A stretch of DNA of 64,000 bases, from assembly GCF_030053135.1 (NCBI RefSeq), contig NZ_CP125650.1:1-64000 (forward strand). Direction: 5' to 3'. Of the stretch, positions 16,159 through 24,957 are shown in pieces (position 1 is the first letter of the stretch; the number at the start of each line of letters is the position of its first letter). This DNA comes from Rhizobium sp. BT04 (GTDB taxonomy: Bacteria > Pseudomonadota > Alphaproteobacteria > Rhizobiales > Rhizobiaceae). The position numbers and the translations under genes were made by a program. The notes under the pieces were generated by a model that saw only the letters and a list, made by a program, of their open reading frames with translations, made no database searches and was not told the origin of the DNA.

Positions 16159-19100
16159 GTGGCGATCATGTTCGTCAGAGCGCAGGTGATCAGCAGGGGA
16201 TCGGGACGCAGCATCGTCTCGGCTGCCGCCTATCGCCACCGCGCCCGGATGATGGACGAGCAGGCGGGAACGTCGTTCAGCTATCGCGGTGGGGCGGGCG
16301 AACTGATGTATGAGGAACTGGCGCTGCCGGATGAGATCCCGGATTGGCTGCGGTCGGCGATATCAGGTCAGTCCGTCAGCAAGGCCAGCGAAGTGTTTTG
16401 GAATGCCGTTGACGCCTTCGAGACGCGGGCAGATGCGCAGCTCGCCCGCGAACTGATCATCGCGCTGCCGGAGGAGCTGACGCGGGCCGAGAATATCACG
16501 CTGGTGCGCGAATTCGTCCGCGACAATCTCACCTCGAAAGGAATGATCGCCGACTGGGTCTATCACGACAAGGACGGCAACCCGCACATCCACCTGATGA
16601 CGACGCTCCGGCCGGCGACGGAGGAGGGGTTCGGGGCAAAGAAGGTTCCAGTGCTTGGTGAGGGTGGCAAGCCGCTGCGTGTCGTCACGCCGGACCGCCC
16701 GAACGGCAAGATCGTCTACAAAGTCTGGGCGGGCGACAAGGAAACGATGAAAGCGTGGAAGATCGCCTGGGCGGAAACGGCCAACCGGCATCTGGCGCTG
16801 GCCGGACATGACATCCGCCTCGACGGTCGCTCCTATGCCGAACAGGGCCTCGACGGGATCGCGCAAAAACATCTCGGGCCGGAGAAGGCGGCGCTGGCGA
16901 GGAAGGGCAGGGAGCTCCACTTCGCGCCGGCCGATCTCGCCCGCCGCCAGGAGATGGCCGATCGGCTGCTTTCAGAGCCGGAGCTTTTGCTGAAGCAGCT
17001 CGGCAATGAACGCTCTACCTTCGACGAGAGGGATATCGCCAGGGCGCTGCACCGTTACGTCGACGATCCCACCGATTTTGCCAACATCCGCGCCAGGCTG
17101 ATGGCGTCGGACCAATTGGTCATACTGAAGCCGCAGGAGATCGAGGCAGAGACAGGAAAGGTGTCGGAGCCCGCGGTGTTTACGACGCGGGAGATGCTGC
17201 GCATCGAATACGACATGGCGCAGTCGGCGCGGGTTTTGTCGGAGCGTCGCGGCTTCGGTGTTTCCGAGCGGAATGTGACGGTGGCGATCGAACGCGTGGA
17301 GAGCGGCGATCCAAAGAATCCGTTTCGGCTCGATGCAGAGCAGGTCGATGCTGTCCGTCATGTCACCGGTGATGGTGGCATTGCCGCTATTGTAGGCCTT
17401 GCCGGCGCCGGCAAATCGACGCTGCTTGCTGCCGCACGTCTTGCCTGGGAGAGCGAGGGACACCGGGTGATCGGTGCAGCCCTTGCCGGCAAGGCCGCGG
17501 AAGGGCTGCAAGACAGTTCCGGCATCAAGTCGCGGACGCTTGCCTCCTGGGAACTGGCCTGGGGCAATGGGCGCGATACGCTCCATCGCGGTGATGTGCT
17601 GGTGATCGACGAGGCCGGCATGGTGGCCTCGCAGCAGATGGCCCGTGTGCTGAAGATTGCCGAGGAGGCTGAGGTAAAGGTCGTGCTGGTCGGCGATGCG
17701 ATGCAGCTGCAGCCGATCCAGGCCGGTGCTGCCTTCCGGGCAATTACCGAACGCATCGGCTTTGCAGAGCTTGTCGGCGTGCGCCGCCAGCGTGAGGCCT
17801 GGGCACGTAATGCCTCGCGGCTGTTTGCCCGCGGCGAGGTCGAGAAGGGCCTCGACGCCTATGCCCGGCATGGCCATCTGGTCGAGGCAGGGTCACGCGA
17901 GGAAACGATCGATCGCATCGTCTCCGACTGGGCTGCTGCGCGCAGAGAGGCAATAGAGCGATCAACGTCTGAGGGCGGGGATGGCCGCCTTCGCGGTGAT
18001 GAACTGCTGGTGCTCGCCCACACCAACGACGATGTTCGCAAGTTGAACGAGGCGCTGCGATCGGTGATGACGCAGGAGGGAGCGCTCAGTGAAAGCCGCA
18101 GCTTCCGGAGCGAGCGGGGCGTACGGGAATTTGCCGCCGGCGATCGGATCATCTTCCTGGAGAACGCTCGCTTCCTTGAGCCGCGCGCCAAGCACTCCGG
18201 GCCACAGTATGTGAAGAACGGCATGCTCGGCACCGTCGTCTCCACCGGCGACAAGCGTGGAGATCCGCTGCTTTCGGTTCTGCTCGACAACGGCCGCAAG
18301 CTCGTCTTCAGCGAAGACAGCTATCGACATGTCGATCACGGCTATGCCGCAACGATCCACAAATCGCAGGGCGCTACCGTCGATCGCACCTTCGTGCTGG
18401 CAACCGGGATGATGGACCAGCATCTGACCTATGTGTCGATGACGAGGCATCGCGACCGCGTCGATCTTTATGCGGCCAAAGAAGATTTTGCGGCAAAACC
18501 TGAATGGGGACGCAAGCCGCGTGTCGATCATGCCACGGGTGTGACCGGCGAGCTTGTCGAAACCGGCGAAGCCAAATTCCGGCCTGATGACGAGGATGCC
18601 GACGACAGCCCTTATGCCGACGTCAGGGCGGACGACGGAACCGTCCATCGGCTTTGGGGCGTGAGCCTGCCGAAGGCACTCGAGGAGGCCGGCATCCAGG
18701 AAGGCGACACCGTGACGCTCAGAAAGGATGGTGTCGAGCGGGTCAAGGTCCAGATTGCCGTAGTCGACGAGAAGACAGGTCACAAGCATTACGAGGAGAG
18801 GGAGGTCGATCGCAACGTCTGGACGGCCAGCCAGGTCGAGACCGCTAGCGCACGACAGGAGCGCATCGAGCGGGAAAGTCATCGGCCGGAACTCTTCAAT
18901 CCGCTCGTCGAACGCTTGTCGCGCTCCGGTGCCAAGACGACGACGCTCGATTTTGAGAGCGAGGCCAGTTACCGCGCACACGCTAACGACTTCGCCCGGC
19001 GCCGCGGGCTTGATCATCTCTCGCTTGCCGCCGCCGAGATGGAGCAAAGCCTTACCCGGCGCTGGGCGTGGATTGCCGCAAAGCGGGAGCAGGTGGAAAA

Positions 19101-20835
19101 GCTCTGGGAGAGGGCAAGCGTGGCGCTCGGCTTTGCCATCGAGCGGGAACGGCGGGTCGCCTACAATGAAGAGCGGAGCCAGACGATGGTCGAAGCGACG
19201 TCCAGTGACGCGCGAACTGCATCCCACTCCGTCTCGGGCGCAAGTGCTGCTGAAACACGCTATCTGATCCCGCCGGCCACGTCCTTTGTCAGCAGCGTCG
19301 AGGAGGATGCGCGGTTGGCGCAGCTTGCGTCGCCGGCCTGGACGGAGCGGGAGGTGATCCTGCGGCCGCTGCTGCAGAAGATCTACCGGGATCCGGATGC
19401 AGCGCTCGTCTCCCTGAATGCACTGGCGTCGGATATCGGGGTCGCACCCCGCAGGCTCGCCGACGACCTTGCGGCAGCCCCTGGTCGGCTTGGCCGGCTG
19501 CGTGGCTCCGAGCTGATCGTCGACGGACGCGCGGCGCGTGAAGAGCGCAATCTCGCTGTCGCGGCCGTGAAGGAACTGCTTCCGATGGCCCGTGCCCATG
19601 CGACCGAGTTCCGCAGGAACGCCGAACGGTTCGAACTGCGCGAGCAGACGCGCCGCGCGCATATGTCATTGTCGATCCCGGCGCTCTCCGAACGCGCCAT
19701 GGCACGTCTGATGGAAATCGAGGCGGTGCGCAGCCAGGGCGGGGACGATGCTTATAAGACGGCCTTTGCGCTCGCCGCCAAAGATCGATCGGTGGTGCGG
19801 GAGATCAAGGCGGTGAGCGAAGCTTTGACGGCCCGCTTTGGCTGGAGCGCATTTAGCGCGAAGGCGGATGCGATCGCTGAACGCAACATTGTCGAGCGCA
19901 TGCCGGAGGACCTGACGGATGAATGGCGCGGAAAGCTGACCCGCTTGTTCGACGCCGTGCGACGCTTTGCCGACGAGCAGCACCTCGCCGAACGTCGGGA
20001 TCGTTCGAAGGTCGTCGCCGGCGCGAGTGCCGATTTGAGCAAAGAGCCAGGGACGGAGAAAATCATCATGCCGCCCATGTTTGCCGCCGTCACCGAGTTC
20101 AAGGTTCCGATCGACGACGAGGCGCGATCTCGGGCTCTTGCTTCGCCTGTCTATCGCCAGCAGCGTGCGGCACTGGCGAACGCGGCAACGACAATCTGGC
20201 GCGATCCGGCTGAAGTCGTCGGCAAGATCGAGGAACTTCTCCAGAAAGGTTTTGCCGCCGAGCGCATTGGAGCCGCGGTGACCAACAATCCTGCCGCCTA
20301 TGGTGCCTTGCGTGGTTCGGATCGCCTGATGGACCGGATGCTGACCTCTGGCCGAGAGCGGAAAGAGGCTGTGGCGGCCGTGCCGGAAGCTGCAGCGCGC
20401 CTGCGCGCGCTCGGTGCGGCCCACCTCAATGCCCTCGATGCCGAACGCCAGGCTATCACGGACGAACGGCGGCGCATGGCGGTTGCCATTCCAGCTCTTT
20501 CGAAAGCTGCGGAAGAGGCGTTGGCGCACCTGACGGTCGAGGTGAGCAAGGACAGCAGGAAGCTGAGTGTTTCCGCCGCTTCCCTCGATCCGGGCATTGG
20601 CCGGGAGTTTGCCGCTGTCAGCCGAGCGCTCGACGAGCGCTTTGGTCGCAATGCCCTCGTCCGAGGCGATAAGGATATCGCCAACGTAGTGCCACCGGCG
20701 CAGCGCGGAGCTTTCGCGGCGATGCAGGAGCGGCTGAAGGTCCTGCAGCAGACTGTCCGCCTGCAGAGCAGCGAGCAGATCATAGTGGAGCGGCGCCAAC
20801 AGACCGCCAACCGCAGTCGCGGCATCAACCTCTGA
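16159..20835 (+). CDS. traA: TraA relaxase-helicase with C-terminal BID-like repeats
   Basis: The start chosen is the GTG at 16159 (VAIMFVRAQVISRG), which matches the conserved MAIMFVRAQVI start and follows GGAG; it gives 1558 residues. The N-terminal MobA/MobL relaxase has its metal histidines in DKDGNPHIHLMTTLRP. A helicase follows (Walker A GLAGAGKST, Walker B VLVIDEAGM, motif HGYAATIHKSQGATVDR). The C-terminal third contains two related segments (about residues 1035-1260 and 1310-1540). These resemble the BID-type T4SS delivery signals known in alphaproteobacterial TraA (family knowledge). It nicks oriT and pilots the strand through the VirB channel. Confidence 0.93.
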   Translation: MAIMFVRAQVISRGSGRSIVSAAAYRHRARMMDEQAGTSFSYRGGAGELMYEELALPDEIPDWLRSAISGQSVSKASEVFWNAVDAFETRADAQLARELIIALPEELTRAENITLVREFVRDNLTSKGMIADWVYHDKDGNPHIHLMTTLRPATEEGFGAKKVPVLGEGGKPLRVVTPDRPNGKIVYKVWAGDKETMKAWKIAWAETANRHLALAGHDIRLDGRSYAEQGLDGIAQKHLGPEKAALARKGRELHFAPADLARRQEMADRLLSEPELLLKQLGNERSTFDERDIARALHRYVDDPTDFANIRARLMASDQLVILKPQEIEAETGKVSEPAVFTTREMLRIEYDMAQSARVLSERRGFGVSERNVTVAIERVESGDPKNPFRLDAEQVDAVRHVTGDGGIAAIVGLAGAGKSTLLAAARLAWESEGHRVIGAALAGKAAEGLQDSSGIKSRTLASWELAWGNGRDTLHRGDVLVIDEAGMVASQQMARVLKIAEEAEVKVVLVGDAMQLQPIQAGAAFRAITERIGFAELVGVRRQREAWARNASRLFARGEVEKGLDAYARHGHLVEAGSREETIDRIVSDWAAARREAIERSTSEGGDGRLRGDELLVLAHTNDDVRKLNEALRSVMTQEGALSESRSFRSERGVREFAAGDRIIFLENARFLEPRAKHSGPQYVKNGMLGTVVSTGDKRGDPLLSVLLDNGRKLVFSEDSYRHVDHGYAATIHKSQGATVDRTFVLATGMMDQHLTYVSMTRHRDRVDLYAAKEDFAAKPEWGRKPRVDHATGVTGELVETGEAKFRPDDEDADDSPYADVRADDGTVHRLWGVSLPKALEEAGIQEGDTVTLRKDGVERVKVQIAVVDEKTGHKHYEEREVDRNVWTASQVETASARQERIERESHRPELFNPLVERLSRSGAKTTTLDFESEASYRAHANDFARRRGLDHLSLAAAEMEQSLTRRWAWIAAKREQVEKLWERASVALGFAIERERRVAYNEERSQTMVEATSSDARTASHSVSGASAAETRYLIPPATSFVSSVEEDARLAQLASPAWTEREVILRPLLQKIYRDPDAALVSLNALASDIGVAPRRLADDLAAAPGRLGRLRGSELIVDGRAAREERNLAVAAVKELLPMARAHATEFRRNAERFELREQTRRAHMSLSIPALSERAMARLMEIEAVRSQGGDDAYKTAFALAAKDRSVVREIKAVSEALTARFGWSAFSAKADAIAERNIVERMPEDLTDEWRGKLTRLFDAVRRFADEQHLAERRDRSKVVAGASADLSKEPGTEKIIMPPMFAAVTEFKVPIDDEARSRALASPVYRQQRAALANAATTIWRDPAEVVGKIEELLQKGFAAERIGAAVTNNPAAYGALRGSDRLMDRMLTSGRERKEAVAAVPEAAARLRALGAAHLNALDAERQAITDERRRMAVAIPALSKAAEEALAHLTVEVSKDSRKLSVSAASLDPGIGREFAAVSRALDERFGRNALVRGDKDIANVVPPAQRGAFAAMQERLKVLQQTVRLQSSEQIIVERRQQTANRSRGINL

Positions 20836-20938
20836 GGGTCGGGAAAAAGAGAGCGGACAAATGTATGGTTGATTGAAAAAGCACTATCACCCGATTGTCC
20901 GAAGATCGATCTTTCTTTGGGTGGCGAAGCGGACGAAA

Positions 20939-21409
20939 TTATTGTGCATCCGTTCCGCAACGGTCGTTGTAGAGGCGATTGCAGGTTTCACCAGATCGCG
21001 TGCTGTCTGCGTGAAGCCACTCTATAGCCCCCTCGGACACGGACGTGGCCAGAAACAAGCCTGCTTCCAGCAGCGCGCGGATGCCACAGAAAGTGACGAG
21101 GTCTCGCGCTGAAACTGTGAAGAACAGGCTTTCACTGGTCGGCCTTATGATCGCGCCTCCACCTTCGAAAGCTAGAAGTCTGTCAGGTCCCACGGAGACG
21201 AGGGATTGGTAGAAGTCCTCGATTTGCGTGCAGATCTTGTCGGCAACGTGCTGCGTGCGCGAGATTGCGACACACGCCTCGGCGACGTGCACGCACTTTG
21301 GAACATCTTCCTCACCCGCGAATGATGGCGCTCGTGGCAGGACCAGATGCGCGTTGCACGGCGGGCTCAGCTCAACGAAGTGACGGACTTCGCCAATTGA
21401 TTTCTTCAT
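20939..21409 (-). CDS. Unknown 156-aa protein next to the methyltransferase-like gene
   Basis: The likely start is the ATG at 21409 behind AGGAACAG; the frame is open to 21676 but overlaps the upstream gene without a site. The protein begins MKKSIGEVRHFVELSPPCNA and has a hydrophobic centre (LLAFEGGGAIIRPTSESLFF). It follows the methyltransferase-like gene by 67 bases on the same strand, so the two are probably co-transcribed. No family recognised. The 100 bases between it and the traA stop mark the edge of a different module. Confidence 0.55.
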   Translation of the reverse strand: MKKSIGEVRHFVELSPPCNAHLVLPRAPSFAGEEDVPKCVHVAEACVAISRTQHVADKICTQIEDFYQSLVSVGPDRLLAFEGGGAIIRPTSESLFFTVSARDLVTFCGIRALLEAGLFLATSVSEGAIEWLHADSTRSGETCNRLYNDRCGTDAQ

Positions 21410-21476
21410 GCTGTTCCTGCCTGTTCGTGAAGACGTGACGCAGTTGCGCTCACGCGACGGTGAAGATGAGGAATCG

Positions 21477-22490
21477 CTAAAGGGTCCAGGATCGCCCCGA
21501 TAGCCGCCTTGCCTCGGATTCCGGATAAAGGCGGTAGGGAAGGTCCGCATAGACATATTCTGCCGGAATCGCGGGTGGGGACAGCTTCGATAGGAATAGG
21601 TCGAGATTCTGCTGACTGTTGCTGGAGACAAGCGTGTAGAAATTGCCGCTGTTCCAGGTGACGAATGAGTGTCCAAAGAACCGGCGTAGTGTTTCGCTCA
21701 TCTCCGAAAGGGTGACTTCGTTTCGATCCATTCGCGTCAGCACCGTCTCTTCCTTCGCGCGAATATCTGACGCGCTGAAGAAGCGAGCTTTGAAGCTATG
21801 GTCCTTCTGGCGTTCCCGCCGCCGATATTCCTCGTCGTCTTCATGCCTGAACTTCTCGACGAACATGAAGAGCCCGTTGGTCTTGAGATGCTGCGAGACG
21901 AAACGGATCTGATCGAAGCGATTTGGCGAATACATCTGGAAAGTCGTGTCCTCGAGGATGATATCGAAACCGCTGCCAAACTTTCGGAGCTTCACGTCTT
22001 CTTGGACCCTTTGCGATGTCAAATGATGAAATGGTCCGTGAAAAAACATGGCATGAGGAGGAACGCCATAGGCATAGAAGCTTCTAAGGTTTTCGACGTT
22101 GGGACTGCATGACAGCGTTTCTATCCTGCCCTTGCCAAGTTCGCCGATCACACGAGCCATCGTCCCCTCGGCTGTACCTAGCGTGTAGAGTTGCAGTTGA
22201 CCCTTTCTGGCCCGCGCGTATTTGAGGATCGCGCCGCCTATGCGGCACTCCTCTTCGAGGCGGTAGGGTATGCTGCTCAAGTAGTGCTTATCGAATGGAC
22301 CTCGGCGCAGCGGATGAAGGGCTGAAAAGCGCCTGAACGTCATGTCCACTGGAAACAAGCGGCGATCGAGCTCGGGCGGACGGATAGGCATTCCGGCCTC
22401 ACCGGATGCGGTGGTCGAAAAAAACTCAGAAAGCTCGTTAAGGCGAGGGGCGCGGTCGCACTCCTCAATGAAGTCGGCAAATTCACGCAT
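21477..22490 (-). CDS. Class I SAM-dependent methyltransferase-like protein
   Basis: The 337-residue protein has a Rossmann-type methyltransferase core. Motif I is LYTLGTAEGTMARVIGE (about 110-126), a second strand is IETLSCSPNVENL, motif IV-like is FDIILEDTTFQM, and a post-motif strand is NGLFMFVEKFR. The N-terminal 100 residues and the C-terminal tail are unfamiliar. The substrate is unknown. It is divergent from the AraC gene, suggesting shared control with the exporter set at 23.7-26.4 kb. A nicotianamine synthase-like enzyme is an alternative, but its motifs fit less well. Confidence 0.6.
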   Translation of the reverse strand: MREFADFIEECDRAPRLNELSEFFSTTASGEAGMPIRPPELDRRLFPVDMTFRRFSALHPLRRGPFDKHYLSSIPYRLEEECRIGGAILKYARARKGQLQLYTLGTAEGTMARVIGELGKGRIETLSCSPNVENLRSFYAYGVPPHAMFFHGPFHHLTSQRVQEDVKLRKFGSGFDIILEDTTFQMYSPNRFDQIRFVSQHLKTNGLFMFVEKFRHEDDEEYRRRERQKDHSFKARFFSASDIRAKEETVLTRMDRNEVTLSEMSETLRRFFGHSFVTWNSGNFYTLVSSNSQQNLDLFLSKLSPPAIPAEYVYADLPYRLYPESEARRLSGRSWTL

Positions 22491-22746
22491 GCGAAAGCCT
22501 GCCTTTCTCTCGCACCATCGCGTTTTTGGGATTCAGGAGGGAAATCGCGCATCCCGAAAAGATTGTGCCGTCAGCGATGATGTCGGCAGAAGATGATCGC
22601 GAACGTCATGTTTTCGCATCCACGATTTTGATTGGTTTTCATGAAATTGACATGAAATTCGACCTGAGGTTAAAGCCTGGCTTGTTGACAACTTGGGGTG
22701 AGGTAGGGTCGCTACCACACCGGTTTTTCAGGGGAGCAGCTTTCGA

Positions 22747-23631
22747 GTGGGGATCATTCCATCAATTCACCCCGAGAGGATGAAAAAGTCACAAGGGGAG
22801 ATCATTCTTCACCAGCAAGGCCTTTGGAGCCATGCCCGCGCAGATGTCGTTCGCCGGCGCAGTCTCGGGCGACAGGTTATCGACGTTGTCGCGGATGACC
22901 ACCTGATCTTCCTCAACATAAGGGGTACGGCGGCATCCGGCGAAAATTTTGTGGACGGACGAAGAGTCGAGTTCAGTCCGCGTCCAGACGGCTCGCTTGT
23001 TTACATTCCGCCCGGTTGCCATTGGAGCGGTTGGGATGAAGGCGATGCTGAGGGTTGTTATCTTATGATAACCGTGACGCAGGATTTTTTTTCCAACCTC
23101 ACGACCAAGCTCCCGCGCGTAGGCACCTTACGTCCGGAGCTTGGATTTAGAGATCTGCCAATCCAATGCTTGGCGCGGCAGATTGCCGGAGAACTTTCAC
23201 ACGACGATTCCGTAGGGAGTCTGATCGTTGAAGGGCACCTAGCGGCTATCTTCGGACTTCTGCAGCGCCGCTCCGGCACATCTGGCAGATTGTCTCGAGG
23301 AGGATTGTCTCCTACGGTTCTCAAGCGGGTGATAGGGCGAATTGAAGCTCACATCGATCGACCTCCGAGCGTGCGCGCTCTGGCTGAAGAGGCGGGATTG
23401 ACCTACGAGCATTTTTCCCGCGCTTTCAAGCAGTCGCAAGGCTCGACGCCCTATGGCTTCTATAACCAGCGCCGGCTTGAACGCGTGACCGACCTTCTCC
23501 GCACAACTGCGATCAGCGTGACCGAGATCGCAATCGCCTGTGGCTACTCCAGCGGGAGCCACCTCTCGACCAGATTTCGCCGAGAGACGGGATTTTCCCC
23601 TGCCGAGTACCGGGCGCTCTGGAAAGAATAG
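22747..23631 (+). CDS. AraC-family transcriptional regulator
   Basis: The 294-residue protein has an N-terminal cupin-like sensing domain and a C-terminal double helix-turn-helix (SVRALAEEAGLTYEHFSRAF, then VTEIAIACGYSSGSHLSTRF, ending GFSPAEYRALW), as in AraC/XylS regulators. The GTG at 22747 is preceded by AGGGGAG; an ATG at 22780 is less well spaced. It lies between the divergent methyltransferase-like gene and the MFS gene, so it probably controls both. The inducer is unknown. Confidence 0.9.
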   Translation: MGIIPSIHPERMKKSQGEIILHQQGLWSHARADVVRRRSLGRQVIDVVADDHLIFLNIRGTAASGENFVDGRRVEFSPRPDGSLVYIPPGCHWSGWDEGDAEGCYLMITVTQDFFSNLTTKLPRVGTLRPELGFRDLPIQCLARQIAGELSHDDSVGSLIVEGHLAAIFGLLQRRSGTSGRLSRGGLSPTVLKRVIGRIEAHIDRPPSVRALAEEAGLTYEHFSRAFKQSQGSTPYGFYNQRRLERVTDLLRTTAISVTEIAIACGYSSGSHLSTRFRRETGFSPAEYRALWKE

Positions 23632-23701
23632 CTGGTTCTGGACGAGAGATAATATCAAATTCATGAAAGCCGCCAGCTATTCAGAAGAATAGCATGTCCC
23701 C

Positions 23702-24955
23702 ATGAACCTGCCAGTAGGGAGTGTGGATGAAGTGGGCGCGACAGAAAGCAGCGGCATGGGGTATTATGCCTCTCGCGGCATCTATCTCTTCTGTGTTCTG
23801 GCGTCGGCCACCGGCCGCAATGTCTACTTCGTGCTGGCGGCATGGGTTGCGACAGATGTCAGCAAGAGCACGAGCGCTCTCGCCATCCTTTTGGCGCTCG
23901 GCAGTGCCGCCGAGTTGCTCACCAGCAATGTTGGTGGGGTTCTAGTTGATCGATTTGATCGTCGCTTCGTCTGTATCGCTTGCGATTTATCCAGGTTGAT
24001 CCTCATATTTTCAACGGGCATTGGTCTCTCGTTCGGTCACCCACTTGATGTTCTTTGCCTATCGTGGACCATCTTCGCGTTCCTCGACAGAACCTATTCG
24101 ACTGCGCTGCAGGCCATCATTCCAGACATCGTTCGTCCTAAAAACCTCACTTCATTCAATTCGGCGTCTTATATTGCGATGCAGGCGGGCAATCTCATCG
24201 CCGCCATCGTCACCGGGTACAGCTTAACCGCCATCGGGATGAATCTGACGTCGATCCTCCCTGGCGCCTTTTTCGGCCTATCACTGTTGGGGCTGCTGGC
24301 ACTCGGCCGACTGCCGCTTTCTCGTTCTCGATCGGATTTGCAGGCAAAGAGCATTCGTCGGATGGATCTGTTGCCGATGACCTTCGTCGTTCACTCACTG
24401 AAGACCACCGCCGTCATGTATGCGTTGACCTATGCGATGGGCATGCTTGTGAGTGTATTGGGCGCCGCATATGTCACCCGTGAACTCATGGGGTCGGCGC
24501 TAGAGTTCGGTTATCTCGAGGCAGGTTGGGCCCTCGGTTCGATTGCGGGCTGTTCAACCCTTCTTCTCAGAAGGGCGCGTTCGCGACGACAAAGCATCCT
24601 CTTCCAGTCGGCGCTCGCTGGCATTGTTCTGTTGGGCTTTCCTGTTTTCCAGAGCTTTTTGTCCGCGCTCGTTCAACTGGTGTTGCTTGGCTTCTGCTAC
24701 AATGTCACGCGAATCCTGATCGATGTACGGGTTCAATCGACTGTTTCGATTGACATGTTGGGGCGGGCGCGAAGCCAGATCCACACGATCTGTGTTTCGA
24801 TAGGGCTTCTTGCGTATGGCATCATCGGGACGATCGGAGACGCAATTCCACCTTCGGGGATTTTCGGCCTCTTCGGGGCGCTGATGGTGACCGTCGCGCT
24901 CTTCTTTCACTTTAACATGGATCGGGGAGCGCCGGTGGAAAGGCGGTTCGTCTGA
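23702..24955 (+). CDS. MFS transporter, EntS-like exporter type
   Basis: This 417-residue protein has about 12 hydrophobic segments and the MFS signature after the second helix (GGVLVDRFDRRFVC, about 79-92). The family type (MFS_3, like enterobactin exporter EntS) is suggested by the first-half motif and lack of a sugar-transport signature. It probably exports the product of neighbouring genes. Its stop is 2 bases before the 468-residue ORF, so they are co-translated. Substrate unknown. Confidence 0.82.
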   Translation: MNLPVGSVDEVGATESSGMGYYASRGIYLFCVLASATGRNVYFVLAAWVATDVSKSTSALAILLALGSAAELLTSNVGGVLVDRFDRRFVCIACDLSRLILIFSTGIGLSFGHPLDVLCLSWTIFAFLDRTYSTALQAIIPDIVRPKNLTSFNSASYIAMQAGNLIAAIVTGYSLTAIGMNLTSILPGAFFGLSLLGLLALGRLPLSRSRSDLQAKSIRRMDLLPMTFVVHSLKTTAVMYALTYAMGMLVSVLGAAYVTRELMGSALEFGYLEAGWALGSIAGCSTLLLRRARSRRQSILFQSALAGIVLLGFPVFQSFLSALVQLVLLGFCYNVTRILIDVRVQSTVSIDMLGRARSQIHTICVSIGLLAYGIIGTIGDAIPPSGIFGLFGALMVTVALFFHFNMDRGAPVERRFV

Positions 24956-24957
24956 GG

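Noticed and set aside
17962..19662. 566-aa minus-strand ORF opposite traA
   Set aside because: Antisense to a clearly coding traA with complete helicase motifs; arginine/leucine-rich shadow without start signals.
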